64,000 nt of DNA from Hydractinia symbiolongicarpus (lineage: Eukaryota; Cnidaria; Hydrozoa; Anthoathecata; Hydractiniidae): contig NC_079888.1 of the NCBI RefSeq assembly GCF_029227915.1, positions 8,105,001 through 8,169,000 of the forward strand, given 5' to 3'. The notes beneath the pieces were generated by a model. It was not told where the DNA came from and ran no database searches. It saw only the letters and a program-made list of their open reading frames with translations. Position numbers and translations under genes: made by a program. Shown here piece by piece: positions 49,401-60,981 of this stretch (position 1 is its first letter; the number at the start of each line of letters is the position of its first letter).

Positions 49401-52400
49401 CGTTTAGATGGAGTTTCCCAGTGGTCACCTATAGTGTAATATTCACAAGAGTTTTAAATTGATAATCAATGCATAGACACAATAACAGTGTCTAGCATGA
49501 AAAATTTAACAACGTTTTTGAGTAAAAGTGGCCCTGGGTAATTATGAACCTTGTAAAGGATGTATTGATGAACCTGACCCAATTTTACGAATATGAGATA
49601 CCCCTAGCACTTATAGAAGTGTGTACTAATTTTTAAGTATTTGCTTTTGTTAGTGCACAAAATTTAGTACAAAAATTATGTGTGAAACATCCATATTGCT
49701 AAACCTATGTGCAAAAGAGTTTTTTTTTTCTCTGCATGGAAATTAGTACAAGTGAAATATACTTCAGTTATAGCAGCCTATAAATACTAAAAGTGAAAAT
49801 AGAAGATTATATTGTATATATTTTTTTAAATTATTTTTATTTCCAAGCAATAATTTTTTTTTGTCATGGAATATAATTTTGGCACGAATTGCTTCCGGCA
49901 TCAGAAATTAGGGCATTATTATTAGACAATCACCTTGAAAAAGGCTACTTTACTGTAACTACACAAGTTAGATTGATTTCCATGAAAACCTTGTACCTTG
50001 TTTATATTTGCCTTCTACTTGAAAGAGGAAACATGATGAATATGATGGTCCAGTAAGTGTTGTATTACTCGATGTGCAACTCACAGCTACGGATAATAGC
50101 TGGCCTTTAATTGCTGTCCACTCAGATTCTACGTCTGATGTCCACTATAAAAATTAAATGCAAACTATATTAAAGAAATTAATTATCAACTTCTTTTTGA
50201 TACTATAACATAATATAATCGTTAAAACATTATGTACAAAAACACAACAACAGCTGTCAATGAAGAGGTTGATAAAGAAATGCACTTTAAACAGGACAAC
50301 TTCGTTGCATGCCCTTTTGTTTTATGGTTTGAAATATTCACATGAATTTTAATGGCTTCCATTGAATCAATGTTCAAGAAATATGTTATCTTGAATGTAT
50401 TTGCTGATATGGCAATAAACCAATAAACAAAATTGTATGGGATAGCACAGTATCATTTACTGTGTATAGACACGCTTGTACATTAAAGCCAGTCAAATTT
50501 TGTGTAAGTCTGTTTCATGTTTAGTGTGTTACTATGATCTTTACATTCACCATACATTCAGACTCAATTACACTAAAAACATATTCACCATATACCACAT
50601 ATGAAAACAATAAATTCGTACTTGAAGAAAATATTTTCCATTTTTCTTGGAGAGGTGAAACATCTCATTGCATTCATTCCAGTGGTACAGCAGCTTATGT
50701 CCATGGTAATCATAAACATATACAGGACCAGCCTGACACGATATCATGTTCTCCACATATTTATCGGCAGAATATATTTCAATGTTTTTAAATTTCTTTG
50801 AATCAGAAAATAGTGGTACATAAGCATATCCCATTGCTTTGGAAACAAAATGACATGCTTCATCTACAGAAGAACAAATAAATATTGTTAATAAAAATTG
50901 TAGTAACTAGAATAAAATACAAACATTTTCTGAAGAAGCAATGTTTTGGGTTTATTATACTACACTTATTGTGGAAAAAAACTGATTTTTTGCACTTCAA
51001 CCCAAACAATGCTTAGCTACTTAGGGAAAACAAAAGATTGTTTAGTCATCGGGTGATTGAATTTTTTATTTTCACTTAAAGTTTTTAAAAGCATCAATAC
51101 ACTAATGGAGCTTAACAATGCCCGTTTTTCTTTAAGAGCAAATATGAAGTTTAAACACTGTTGTATTTTGTTCTAAAAGCATCAAAAGCTAATTGTAATA
51201 ATTTTAAACAAATTCGTTACAACTTCTAAAACAAATTAAATCTTTTGTTTTATGGCTTTGCATTAAAATAATTTTCTGTAATTAAGTCAGTACTTTTGAA
51301 GTTTGTTTTATCATTAAAAACATTGCATAGTAATTACTTTTTTAGTTTTTTATCAATGTTTGTTTTCTATCAAAAAACATTGTTTCAGTGTGTATCATTT
51401 TCAAAAAAAGTTCATATGTACTTTTCGTTTAAATTTTTTATTTAAAACAAAGCACTTGCATGGCTTCGCATGATGATAAAATAACATACAAACATGTTGA
51501 GATGGTCCCTAAGAAACGATTAAAAAGCTTTCTTATGAAGATTTCACCACCAAATTTTTTTTATATCTACAACCTTTAAAAAAATGTTTTACAAAGTTAA
51601 CCCTTGTGATGCGGATCCCGCATATATGCGATATACCGCATTTGTCACATTAGACAAATCCTGCATATATGCAAGATTTTGACGCTTAATTATTTTTATG
51701 AACAGAAAATCAATGCCCTGTCATCATGATAATTATGCCAAAAGAAAGATGAATGCTTGGTTTGAAGTTCTCAAAAGTTAATTGGTGCAAAATCTTGTTA
51801 AAATTAGTCAAAATTACATTTAGAAAGCTCTAGAATTTTATTATCAACAAAATAAGATGGTGACCGTCGAAAAAGGGAAGTACTCCCTTTGAGGTTGTCG
51901 TTCTGAAGAATACAATGCTTGCTGACGAATTCGATTCAGGTATTGATACAGAGTATGACAAAGAAGATAATGAACACTTAGCTTCACTTTTAACTGAGGG
52001 AGATGATAAAGACGGGTATGACCCTTTAAGAAGCTTGTGTATTTCTACAAGTACGTAACAACACGTTTTGCCGAAGTATAGTTACAACGTCAAAACCTTT
52101 CTATTGATGAGGGATGCATCCCTTTTAAGGGAAGAATTCACTTCAGATGCTATAATCGACAAAAGAAAATCAACAAGAACCACATTAAAACGTACAAAGT
52201 AGTTGACTCTAGCATAAACTATTGTCTCGTGTTGGCTCTTTATACTGGTGTCCATAATTTTCCATTAACCGATCTTGGGATAACGCACAACCTTGTGATT
52301 TTTATGTGTAGGGAGTACATATAGATCAACTATCTATGAATGTGAACAGTGCAAAGTACAATCATGTGTAGACAAATGCTTCAAAATCTACCACATACAA

Positions 52401-53594
52401 AAAGATTTTATAACACATTATAGAAATAGGTTTCTTAAAAACTAATTATATGTAATTGTTTTTTATACGTAGTTTATATAGCATTTGTTGTTTTATTTTA
52501 TTGAAAAAAAATCTTCATGCATTTTTAAAAGAAATGATGTTGTATTATAAATTTTTTTCTAGCTCTATTCCTTTTCTTTATTATATTGTATTCTAAGGTA
52601 AATTTGCATATTTTTGGTTAAATAATTGATATCATTGGAATTTTTAAAAGAAAATTCACATTGGTTATTTTGAAAATCTATTTATATTAATATTTCTTTG
52701 CTGGGGATGGAGGGGGGGGGGGGGGGGTTACATAAAAATTAAGAATTAGAATTTTTTGGGGGGAAAATAATAGAAAATTCTATTAGCTTTCATTTAAACC
52801 TTTACTGGACTTCAAAAGCCTTTTATATCATGAGATATGAGCCATTTTGTGAAACCATGCTGCACCTGCAGTGCCCAAATGTGCAGGACTACAAGGACTA
52901 ACAATTTTTAATATATTCAACCGAGAAACGATTAAAAAGCTTTTTTACTAAGCTTAAGCACCACCAATAATTTTCGTTAAAACATCATAAATAACCTTAC
53001 AGAGATAAAAAAAAAATTAAAAATTTGTATATGCACCATTACAGCATATAAATATTTCATTATGATGCAGGAAAAATATCTATGATGTATAGCTCTAGAA
53101 TACTACAGTGTAACGAAAACCATTACATTGGCTTCATATCTGAGGTGTACCCGAAAAAAAAATTCTGCATAAAATTACGATGTATAAAAACAGGGAGTAC
53201 CCTAAATCGCAAAACATGTCACAAAATAACTTCTCAAAATAGACATGGATGCTTAACTTTGAAATTAACCAACATACATACCAACAACATCATTCATTGC
53301 ACTCGTCATGTCTGCTCCACTGTAACACGATGTGGAAGATGAAAAAAATGTTTTGCTACTCTTGCATTGACATTCACAACATTGGTATGATTCCATGCAT
53401 TTCCCTGCCCGATCCCAACAGTACGTAAAAAAACAAAGTGGATTTTTGTTTGCAAAATAATTAACTGGTACATAGGGTTCAACTCCGTCTTTTACGCCAC
53501 TAGCTGCTCGAACAACGTCAAATATGGTATAACCGTCATACCCAGCCAAAAACAGGACATTCCATATAACTGTGTAAAATATTTTCAAATTCAT
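43459..53594 (-). CDS. Receptor B: paralogue of receptor A with mucin-like stalk and multi-motif docking tail
   Basis: Nine coding exons on - : 53594-53282, 50863-50622, 50144-49997, 49428-49220, 48333-48200, 46701-46649, 45413-45363, 45248-45070, 43626-43459 (498 aa). All phases agree. Signal peptide MNLKIFYTVIWNVLFLAG; all 14 ectodomain Cys of receptor A are kept. Exon 50863-50622 is about two-thirds identical to A's. The stalk (about 235-304) is rich in Thr/Ser/Lys and may be O-glycosylated. The helix is about 320-342, followed by RCRKKRK. The 156 aa tail has ten Tyr: YAVP (374), YLKP (391) and YEDP (429) are YxxP; YVDM (402) is YxxM (PI3K type); NPYY (464-467) is NPxY; RPLPRKP (444-450) is a class I SH3 ligand. 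The 53 nt exon is the least certain, accepted because both splice sites and phase fit. The start ATG is contiguous with exon 1; a separate upstream exon as in A is possible. Confidence 0.8.
44187..45004. mobile_element. pogo/Tigger-like DNA transposon, 818 bp, non-autonomous
   Basis: Ends are inverted: left CAGAAGAGTCTCCATAACTC, right the complement of CAGTAGAGTCTCCATAACTC. TA flanks both sides (44185-44186 and 45005-45006). Sub-terminal GTTCGAGTTAAGGAGACGTT repeats occur near both ends. A - strand frame at 44471-44731 contains TLKELEKGTAP, resembling the CENP-B-type DNA-binding start of pogo transposases, but no DDE domain is present. The element sits in the last intron of receptor B. Confidence 0.8.
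44471..44731 (-). pseudogene. pogo-type transposase N-terminal fragment
   Basis: An 86-codon frame with KIKYSTLKELEKGTAPK and FLEIWRKNVGFPKGLK, similar in layout to the helix-turn-helix domain of Tigger/pogo transposases (ELEKG, then W-KN). It lies wholly within the inverted-repeat element and ends before any catalytic part. Confidence 0.5.
46807..46937. mobile_element. MITE in receptor B, related to the one in receptor A
   Basis: Begins TACCATAATGATCC and ends GGATGATTACGGTA, an imperfect 14 bp inverted pair. The interior has three GCGCCC-type blocks and a run of 17 C at 46848-46864. It lies in the intron between the transmembrane exon (48333-48200) and the 53 nt tail exon (46701-46649). 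Confidence 0.7.
51300..51600. repeat. Dispersed AT-rich repeat, copy 1
   Basis: Shares ACAAAGCACTTGCATGGCTT-like sequence and neighbouring segments with 56080-56360. The sub-motif AGAAACGATTAAAAAGCTTT recurs at about 52925-52944 and inverted at about 58022-58041. This indicates an interspersed repeat family. Confidence 0.55.
51601..52450 (+). mobile_element. piggyBac-type DNA transposon remnant
   Basis: A TTAA at 51597-51600 is followed by CCCTTGTGATGCGGATCCCG, a piggyBac-like terminus (TTAA target, CCCT start). Palindromic CCGCATATATGCGATA follows. Transposase fragments lie at 51915-52443. The right end was not found. The insertion is in the intron between the first two coding exons of receptor B. 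Confidence 0.7.
51915..52443 (+). pseudogene. piggyBac transposase, internally deleted
   Basis: Three pieces are visible. An acidic N-terminus starts with the ATG at 51915 (MLADEFDSGIDTEYD). A catalytic block has LSIDEGCIPFKGRIHF (first Asp of the DDD type) and YKVVDSSINYCL near the second Asp. A Cys-rich C-terminus reads CEQCKVQSCVDKCFKIYH, typical of the family's zinc-binding tail. Stops and deletions separate them, so it is non-functional. Confidence 0.75.
52712..52727 (+). repeat. Homopolymer run of 16 G
   Basis: Uninterrupted G run in AT-rich intronic sequence of receptor B. A comparable run of 17 C is at 46848-46864. Length may be unreliable in an assembly. Confidence 0.8.
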
Positions 53595-55794
53595 AATGGT
53601 TGAAATACTTTTCCAGTGTGGCACATTTCCCTTTTTAAAATTTCTACAATAAAGAAATCATTTTTTTCTAATCACATAACTTTGATGAGAAATACTGTAA
53701 TGCCTACTCCTATATGCTAGAAAGTATATACAACATACCATGAACATTGTAGGAAGTTTATTCACATATATAGCATTATTACCAAAGAGATGAGAACTAT
53801 TGATTTAAATGTGTTATTATAATTTAAAAACCTTTTCAAATCTCATTGACGACATTCATTATAATAAGATTATCCCATTTGAAAAGAATTTTAATGTGGC
53901 TTTTTATCTGATAACAAAGTTTTATGAGGTCATAAAAATGTTGGTCTGAGTTATAATAAAAAATAAAAAAAAAGAAACAGAAAGACAGTATTATGCAGGA
54001 GTTCTCCGCACACACAATATAAAAAGATGCACCTATTACACACAGAAAAATCAGAACTCTCACCTACAAAAATCAAATCCACTTCTAAGTTAAAATTACA
54101 CTTACAGCAGCAAAGGTTAAGTCCCACCATCAAAGAATATTATATACAAACGCGCTGATAAGTAGCATTATGCCATAAAACTAGCCCTTGTATATGTCTG
54201 TTTTAAACATAAGATTACAATTACATAACAAAAGAATTATTACAAAGCAATTTTTATATTATTAAATTTGAGACTTTTGAATTCTGAGAATTCTGTTCAA
54301 AAAGGTTGCACCACAGCTTTATTTCGAACCCCCAAAAAAGTAGTTGACATTTTCATGCCACCAGTTGAACAAAAACACAGAAAATGGGTTCTGGTATAGG
54401 TAATATATATATGATAGGCAAAAATGTGATGACCAGGCGGTCCTGTAGATTCTTTTATGGGCTATAAGAACTATAGTTACATATAATTTACATATCTGCA
54501 TCCCATTAATATTATTCTTTCTATTCAATCTTGGCCAAATGCCTGAAAAGATGGCTGAGCCCCACTACCTTCCCTGAATTAACACTATACTACACATATA
54601 TCACTTTTTGAATATGCCGCACATATCGCTTTTTGAAAGAAGGGAGGTTACTTCTTGCAAGACTAACTTTGGACCATTCTCTTTGTTTTTTTCTGTGCAC
54701 ATTAAAAAACTTGTCGAATATGGGAGAAGAAGATAATGAAGTTCAATATTTCACATTTGAGGAAACACCTTCAAAACCCATCAAGAATACTGTTGCATTT
54801 ATAGTTCTGATAGTAAAATGTTACACAGCTGATGGGTGTAAGCTTCAAGACCATGCTAAATACTTAGCATGTGTAAATGGGTTGTAAATATTGATGTTAA
54901 TGACAATAGTTAATACATGTGCTGGAAGTAGTATCAAATTTTCTTAACTTTGGTAGCGGTGCTAAATAATAAGAGATAAGAGAATCACAAAACTAAGCAT
55001 CATTCAGAAAACGATAAGTGCATCACTACTTAAACCAAAATAAATGTATTTCCTCTTAATAATAAAAGTGAAAGTGACAAAACAGAAGTATATATAAAAG
55101 ATAAGAAAATTCTAGTAGATGAGTACTATTTGACAGCCAGTGGATAAATCCACGAGTTTTCCCGTCTTTAATTTCCGGCATCAGCCCGTGGAAAAGCCCA
55201 TCTTACTTATTTGCCACACTGTTATGTTGCGCACATGTTATGAAGTTACTCTGTGGTTCCTCCTGATAAAATGCACCTATAGGGGATTGTTTACAAATGT
55301 CACAATCAACATTTTTAACCCCTACCAACACTGTCAACTTTACCTCTCCCCCTTTCTCTGTCCATAGCAGGACTGTTTTCTTGCACACAAACAGACAGAA
55401 TACGGCTATTAATAATGAAATTAGACGAACCAGAAAGAAAAATATTCAAGACTCAAACTTAAAAAAACGGCCTACGGAATTTTTACTTGCTGTATACAAA
55501 CTAGCTGAAAACAAAATAAAATTTAGTTTTTCTACACACATTAAAATGAATCTTTATTAATAAAAACGAATGCCCACTGAAACACATCACTGTTTGAAGG
55601 CTATAAGAATATTTTTTTATGTAAAACAGACATTTTTAGACATTAAAAACAGGTGAAACAACACATTCTAAATTTAAAACCATTCTTTAAGCACTTCTTA
55701 TACATGTCATAAAAATAAACTAAGTAAAAGTCTGCATGAAATCATGAATTTTGTTTATGAACAATGTTTGCAGATCTTCTTAAATATGCTTCTT
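53595..55794. other. Receptor B upstream region, no firm gene
   Basis: A - strand frame from an ATG at 54063 begins with a secretory-signal-like stretch (MRVLIFLCVIGASFYIVCA) and could be an alternative first exon or chance. A + strand frame at 54720-54887 (MGEEDNEVQYFTFEETPS) could be a first exon of an unrelated gene. Neither has enough support to call. Confidence 0.35.
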
Positions 55795-55989
55795 TTAGTA
55801 CTGTTCTTTAGGTTGCTGTGTAAGAAGAATTCCAAACCTCTTCTTTAATACCACTCTATATTTTGAGTTTTTATCATCAGGTGAAAACCTTGCAGGATGA
55901 GCAGAAAAAGTTGATTTTCCATCGGCATCCACCTTCTTCAATGTGTAAACTCGTTCACCTTTATCATTTAAATAATACATTAAATGCAT
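55795..55989 (-). CDS. NOP10: H/ACA ribonucleoprotein complex subunit NOP10
   Basis: Intact 64-codon frame matching the whole length of animal NOP10 (64 aa). Shared landmarks are YYLN at the start, GERVYTLKK, the invariant block [12 protein letters not shown] at about residues 30-41, and the C-terminal [15 protein letters not shown]10 is a core protein of H/ACA snoRNPs and of telomerase RNP. It binds the Cbf5/dyskerin pseudouridine synthase in nucleoli and Cajal bodies and serves rRNA and snRNA pseudouridylation. The N-terminal half forms the small beta fold and the C-terminal half the linker and helix. The frame has no intron here. An AG after a T-rich stretch (TTTTTCTTTTAG) about 35 nt upstream of the ATG could be a 5' UTR splice acceptor. 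It is the only clear housekeeping gene in the window. Confidence 0.95.
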   Translation of the reverse strand: MHLMYYLNDKGERVYTLKKVDADGKSTFSAHPARFSPDDKNSKYRVVLKKRFGILLTQQPKEQY

Positions 55990-58356
55990 CTTCTTGAAAA
56001 TGTTCTTGTATTATTTTCTACTAAAAGAAAAATCAAATACTATTAGTTGAAAAAAAGTTCATTCCCAAAACTCTTTGAGGAGAAAGTTGTCAATTTACTT
56101 CCTTTAGTTTTTCTATCAAGGTTTTCATTTCTTGATAAAAAACTTTAATTTCGCATCACTTTTATAAGAATTTTGTACAAGCTTTGTTTGAATTCTTTTT
56201 TTCGAAACAAAGCACTTTGTATGGCTTTCATTTAACAAGATAAAATGGACTGGAGTGTTGATAAAAATAATAATAATAATACAAAAAAGGTAATAAACAC
56301 TTAGAGATAGCCCTTAAAAAGGCTTAAAGGAACTTGGGATCTTCATGTTAGTTTCCAATAAAATTTTGGGAGTAAACATATAGGGCTTATACAACTAACC
56401 CACAAAATATTATTGCTAACCTAGTTGCAGATCCCAAATTATTGAGTCATCAGCCAAAAATCAGGAGGCATGGGACGAGCAAACGAGTGTCTTCTTGGCA
56501 AAAAAATATGGTAATCAATTCACCTTTATAATATCTATGCATTGATAAAGTTTGAATGCACATCCCTCAACAGGTCTAAAATTACTGATGACAGAAAATA
56601 TCAAAATTTTCTATTAGGCGACTCCAATTTAATTAGTTGTTTTACGGGCGAAGTCAATAGTACCTTACGGTCATTCAGACGGCGAAAAAAAAATTTATCG
56701 AGAATGTATGGACGGAAAAACAAAAAAAACAACGGTGGAGGGTGTTACGACAACTGTTTTTTCTAGGTAATTTTGCATAACGCACGCAGCTTACATTTTT
56801 TAGTTGCGAAGAAAAAATAATAATTTGTCTCACTAAAAATAATTAACTAGTTCCCAAGGTGAAAAGAATAAAATGCTTGCATGCTCAAAAACTTGTTTTT
56901 AAAAGTTACGCAGCAAAATTTTTCTCGTGTTGTTTTGAAAGTTATACAGCAAAAATTATTCTTAAATATAAGTGTAAATTCTTTTTTGGACTATGGTTGT
57001 TTAGTTGAGAATATTTAGAGTCTTTCGCATAATTCATAACAGAGGAGGGTGTTACGACAAGCGTATTCTATCTTGTTTTAATTATTTTTCCTAAATGGTA
57101 TCGACTAAAGTCTTGCTGCATTAGAGTTTAGCTAACATAATTTTAAACATATATATTATAACTATTTTAGGGAAAGTAGCTAGTTTTTGTTATAAATCAC
57201 ATAAAAATTTAAACTTCTGTTCCATGTTCCACAAAAAGAGCTTTTTAAAAATGTAAAAAGACTTGTTAACCAACTTTCTAAGCTCTGTAAAGTCCAACAT
57301 CATTTTATACCTCGGGTTCCCTTTAAGATACGATTGAAAAGATAATATTCAAAAAAATTCCTTCTTTATTGAAAATTTTATTTTTAGCTCTCTAGTTCGG
57401 TAGCTCAGATGCTGAGTGTTCTCGTTGGGGCTTTTTAAGTTTAAATGTTCACCACCTATCCCTGTCTTAGAAAAAAACATCTTTAATCAGAATTATGCAT
57501 ACTTGTTGTGCGTACCACAAATTAAAAACAGAAATTCTAAAACCCAATAGCAACTAAAATGTAAACATTGAAAATCAACATAAACATTGTGATTCTCACA
57601 ACATTGAAATACTGAGCACAATGCTATTTCCATTTTCTTTTATACATCACAAATATTGTGATAGCAACGTAGGTGTTGTTAATGTTAAGTGCCCAGATTC
57701 CAGTACTGTAATGCAACTGTTTGCTGCTTATTCGTACTAGCGTCTGTCCATCTAATCCAAATCAAAAACAAAACAAATACAAATATGATTATTAGAAGAA
57801 GAACTCATTTACCAAACTAGACAAGAAAAAACAATTTTGCAACAGAAATCAACTGAAACAATTCCAAATTCATTCCATATTCATTTTACACTGAGACAAA
57901 AATAATTTCTTTTTGGCATAAAAATGCATATAAAAATAAAATATAAACATAAAAATAGGTCAAAGAAGGACATTTGTTTTTGATGTCCTAAACGAGTTAG
58001 GCGATGTTTAAAGCTTTATGATAAAGCTTTTTAATCGTTTCTATACAAAATATGCTGGTTTTGAAGTTTTTAAAAAAGCTGTCTCTTAACAAAAATACAG
58101 CAATATTCAAGCTTTTTTTAAAAAATACGTAACAAAATAGGGTGATGGTAAGTTTTGGGAGATCATTTTTAGACAGTTTCTGAAATCGTTCTGAAATTTG
58201 AATTCATTTTGTTCCGAAGCTTTCCTAGTAAAATATAATTTTCAACTTTTGAAATAGAAATTTAACTTAAAATTGTTCTATTCATTTTTTATTTTTTTAG
58301 GATGGTACAAATTTGTTTTTTTACAAGAACGATTATTATTCTAAATAGTTAATAGT
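55990..58356. other. Intergenic, repeats only
   Basis: Holds a second copy of the dispersed repeat (about 56080-56360), a possible tRNA-derived SINE head (57386-57465) and an inverted copy of the AAACGATTAAAAAGCTTT motif (about 58022-58041). No coding region was supported. Confidence 0.5.
57386..57465 (+). repeat. Possible tRNA-derived SINE head
   Basis: GTTCGGTAGCTCAGATGCTG resembles a tRNA A box, and GTTTAAATGTTCACCACC about 35 nt later resembles a degenerate B box and T arm. It is isolated from the tRNA array. No tail or target duplication could be established. Confidence 0.35.
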
Positions 58357-59464
58357 CAGGCCTATCAATAAGAGGCGCGCGATCGCTCCCGCGCACGCAA
58401 ACACGCGCCTAATTCTGAAATATGAGGCCTCTGTGGAGTGATTTTTCACTCGCCTAGATTGATTCTATGTTATGTAGCTGAGCGATAATATCCTAAATTC
58501 CTGAGATTGTATTTTCTATTTTAGATAGAGTAGTTCATTTTACTAATCATAAACTGACCAACCATTCACGTTAGGTGCGAAGCGAAAACATATCGTTCCA
58601 GTAATGACCTTTAGATATTCCGTTTTGTGAATCTACTTTGTTACCAGACCCCGACATGCTGAAATCGGAATCGTACGAAGATACATCGACATGAAAAAGT
58701 TAGAAGTGGATGATGTTTATACGCGACATGTGGAAGTCGGTGTTGACATACAAAAGAGAATCATTTCCCAACGTGAGCCTTCTCGTCTCTTTGATTCTCA
58801 GCATATCCGGATCAAACTCCAGTGTTGAACGGTGCTTTAGTACTGTCACTTCCATTCTATCAGACCGGCGACTTTCAATGGCTCACGATACATTGGAGGA
58901 TACTTTGATCATTTCTGGCAACGATAATCTGTGGTCACCTCAGGAGCGGGAAGAAATCATCGAAAGAGCGAGAGTGCTCTACATGGCAAAACGCAGGCGG
59001 CTCAAGTTGAATACGTCAGAACCAAACCATATCGATAATATAACTGATGATGATCGCTCAGATGATGATAGTTGTTCAAGTGACGAGAGCTGGGACAGCG
59101 AGGACGATCTCTATTTGTAAAACTATAATAAAACACTTTCTATAAATAGTTATCTTCAAATATATATACGAACCTAAAAAAAAAATAGAATTTTGTTATA
59201 TTAATTAAGCACCACAAGTAGATAAAGAGATTAACAAATATACATGATACAATTTTCGTAACGAATGAAGTCAAGATAAAGGCTTTTGAGTCTCCAGTGT
59301 TCAGGGGTTCACTGGTTAAATCGTCCCCCGACTTCAGAAATTAATGTTTCTTTTCTCTTTTTGTCTTAATTTTGGAACTGTAAGATCGCTCGCGCAAACA
59401 GAATTTCCCCCTCTCAGCGTGCGTGTTTTGTCGCGCGGGAGCTTTTTTCTTATTGATAGGCCTG
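58357..59464 (+). mobile_element. hAT-type DNA transposon derivative, 1108 bp
   Basis: Perfect 17 bp terminal inverted repeats CAGGCCTATCAATAAGA at 58357-58373 and, inverted, 59448-59464. A second inverted block (GCTCCCGCGC and neighbours) lies just inside each end. The body is much more GC-rich than its surroundings. The right flank AATAGTTA also occurs five bases outside the left end, consistent with an 8 bp target duplication plus a small duplicate. Only the transposase C-terminus is encoded. Confidence 0.85.
58710..59120 (+). pseudogene. hAT transposase C-terminal dimerisation domain fragment
   Basis: A 136-codon frame containing the hAT hallmark SSVERCFSTVTSILSDRRLSM and then TLEDTLIISGN, the conserved end of hAT dimerisation domains, followed by an acidic Asp/Ser tail (DDDRSDDDSCSSDESWDSED). 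The BED finger and RNase H-like catalytic core are absent, so it cannot transpose alone. The frame itself is uninterrupted. Domestication is possible but unsupported; more likely it is a deletion derivative. Confidence 0.8.
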
Positions 59465-60604
59465 AATAGTTATGAAAATAAACTGAAATTTTGAGACAGT
59501 CTTTATTTGCTGTTTTCCCTATTAAAACATTATTGCCTCCAATCAGGGTGCAAACCAGGGATCGAAAAAATTGCAGCTTTTAGTGTTATTTTTGCGGAAC
59601 AGAGGGAAGCCAATTTCCTCATTAAATTAGGTAAATATAAGGGAAAACTACGCACGGTGGAGAGTATATAGGATTCTGCGCCTTTTCCACACTATACATC
59701 CTTAATATTAAATATGGTTTGCAGATCAATGCTCCCCAGCGATTTAATATTGTCATTCATTCTCTCATACAATTTTGTAAGCAAAACATAGTTTTAGCAC
59801 TGTGATGGATTGTTTCTTGTTTTTTTTAAGATGGTGCTAAGCATAGCTAGAAACGAATGAGATTTCTTAAGACAGAAATGGAGGTAATGTACCTAGACTA
59901 TTGCATTTCAAACAGACTGCTTTTTTTGCTTAAACAGCAGCTAAGGGAGCAAGTTTTGTCAAATCAAGCCTTTTTTTCACTTATTTACGCCAGTGCGGGT
60001 AAGTTACAGAAGGGGAAATTATTTTTATATTTCTAGATAGGAAAACATTTCCTACAACAACAACTATATTTTCTGTTAACAATGCTTTTAACTTATAAGG
60101 AGCAGTTCTCATGGATTCGTCAACAAGTACTTAAAATCTTCAACAAGTAAATTTTATGGGTTCAATAAGAATTTAAAAAAATTCATGATCTTGATTATCT
60201 CATAAATTTCTACATTGGCTAATAATTTTGTGGTAAAGAAAGAATTTGTTTCTGGAACTTGACCCGGACTGTTCACCGATGCCAGATACAATTCTTGTTT
60301 TGTTTAACATTTTTTAACATTTTCTGATACAGTACTGGAAAAAGGTTGTTTAACATCGCGCTTCGCGTATCGCGACGGTATTCTCGATCCGCGATAGACA
60401 TTTTTTACTTTCAAATTATTGTATCGAGAGGGCTTCGCGATGCATCCATCTCGATGTCATTCTCGAAGCTATCGAGGCCATTAACACTTTTTCATAACAG
60501 AACTATGATCGCGGATGTTTAAATATAATTATACTTCCTTTGTGTTATATTTTTTTAACTTATGCATAACAATCTAGGGTATACAGCTAGCGTTAATCTT
60601 TCTT
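59465..60604. other. Intergenic with a CG-rich inverted patch
   Basis: No gene seen. About 60350-60480 is locally rich in CGCGAT/ATCGCG words in both orientations (CGCGCTTCGCGTATCGCGA, TTCGCGATGC), unlike the flanks, and may be a small fold-back remnant. Confidence 0.4.
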
Positions 60605-60981
60605 TTTTAGATCGCATTTTAAAAATTTAAGAACGAAGAACGGCGATAGAAAAGTTTTTTTAGATAGCATTTTAAAAGTTTATAAACGAAAAGCGACGAT
60701 AGAAATGTTTTTTAAGATCGCATTTTAAAAGCTTAAGAACAAAATGCGCCGATAGAAATGTTTTTTTAGATCGCATTTTAAAAGTTTTTATAAAGGAAAA
60801 AAGACAATAGAAATGTTTTTTAGATCGAATTTTTCTAGATCGAAGTTAAAAAGTTTATAAACGAAATGGGGCGATGGAAATGTTTTTTTAGATCGCATTT
60901 TAATGTTTAAAAACAAAAAGCGGCGATAAATTTTTTTTTTAAATCGCATTTTAAAAGTTTATAAACAAAAAGCGGCGATAG
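60605..60981. repeat. About 54 bp minisatellite, seven diverged copies
   Basis: The unit reads TTTTTAGATCGCATTTTAAA, then a variable AGTTTATAAACGAAAAGCG, then GCGATAGAAATG. Copies differ by 5-15 bases and small indels. It stops 35 bp before the fold-back transposon. Confidence 0.85.

Noticed and set aside
50534-50801. + strand frames over the receptor B exon
   Set aside because: Shadows of the - strand exon 50863-50622.
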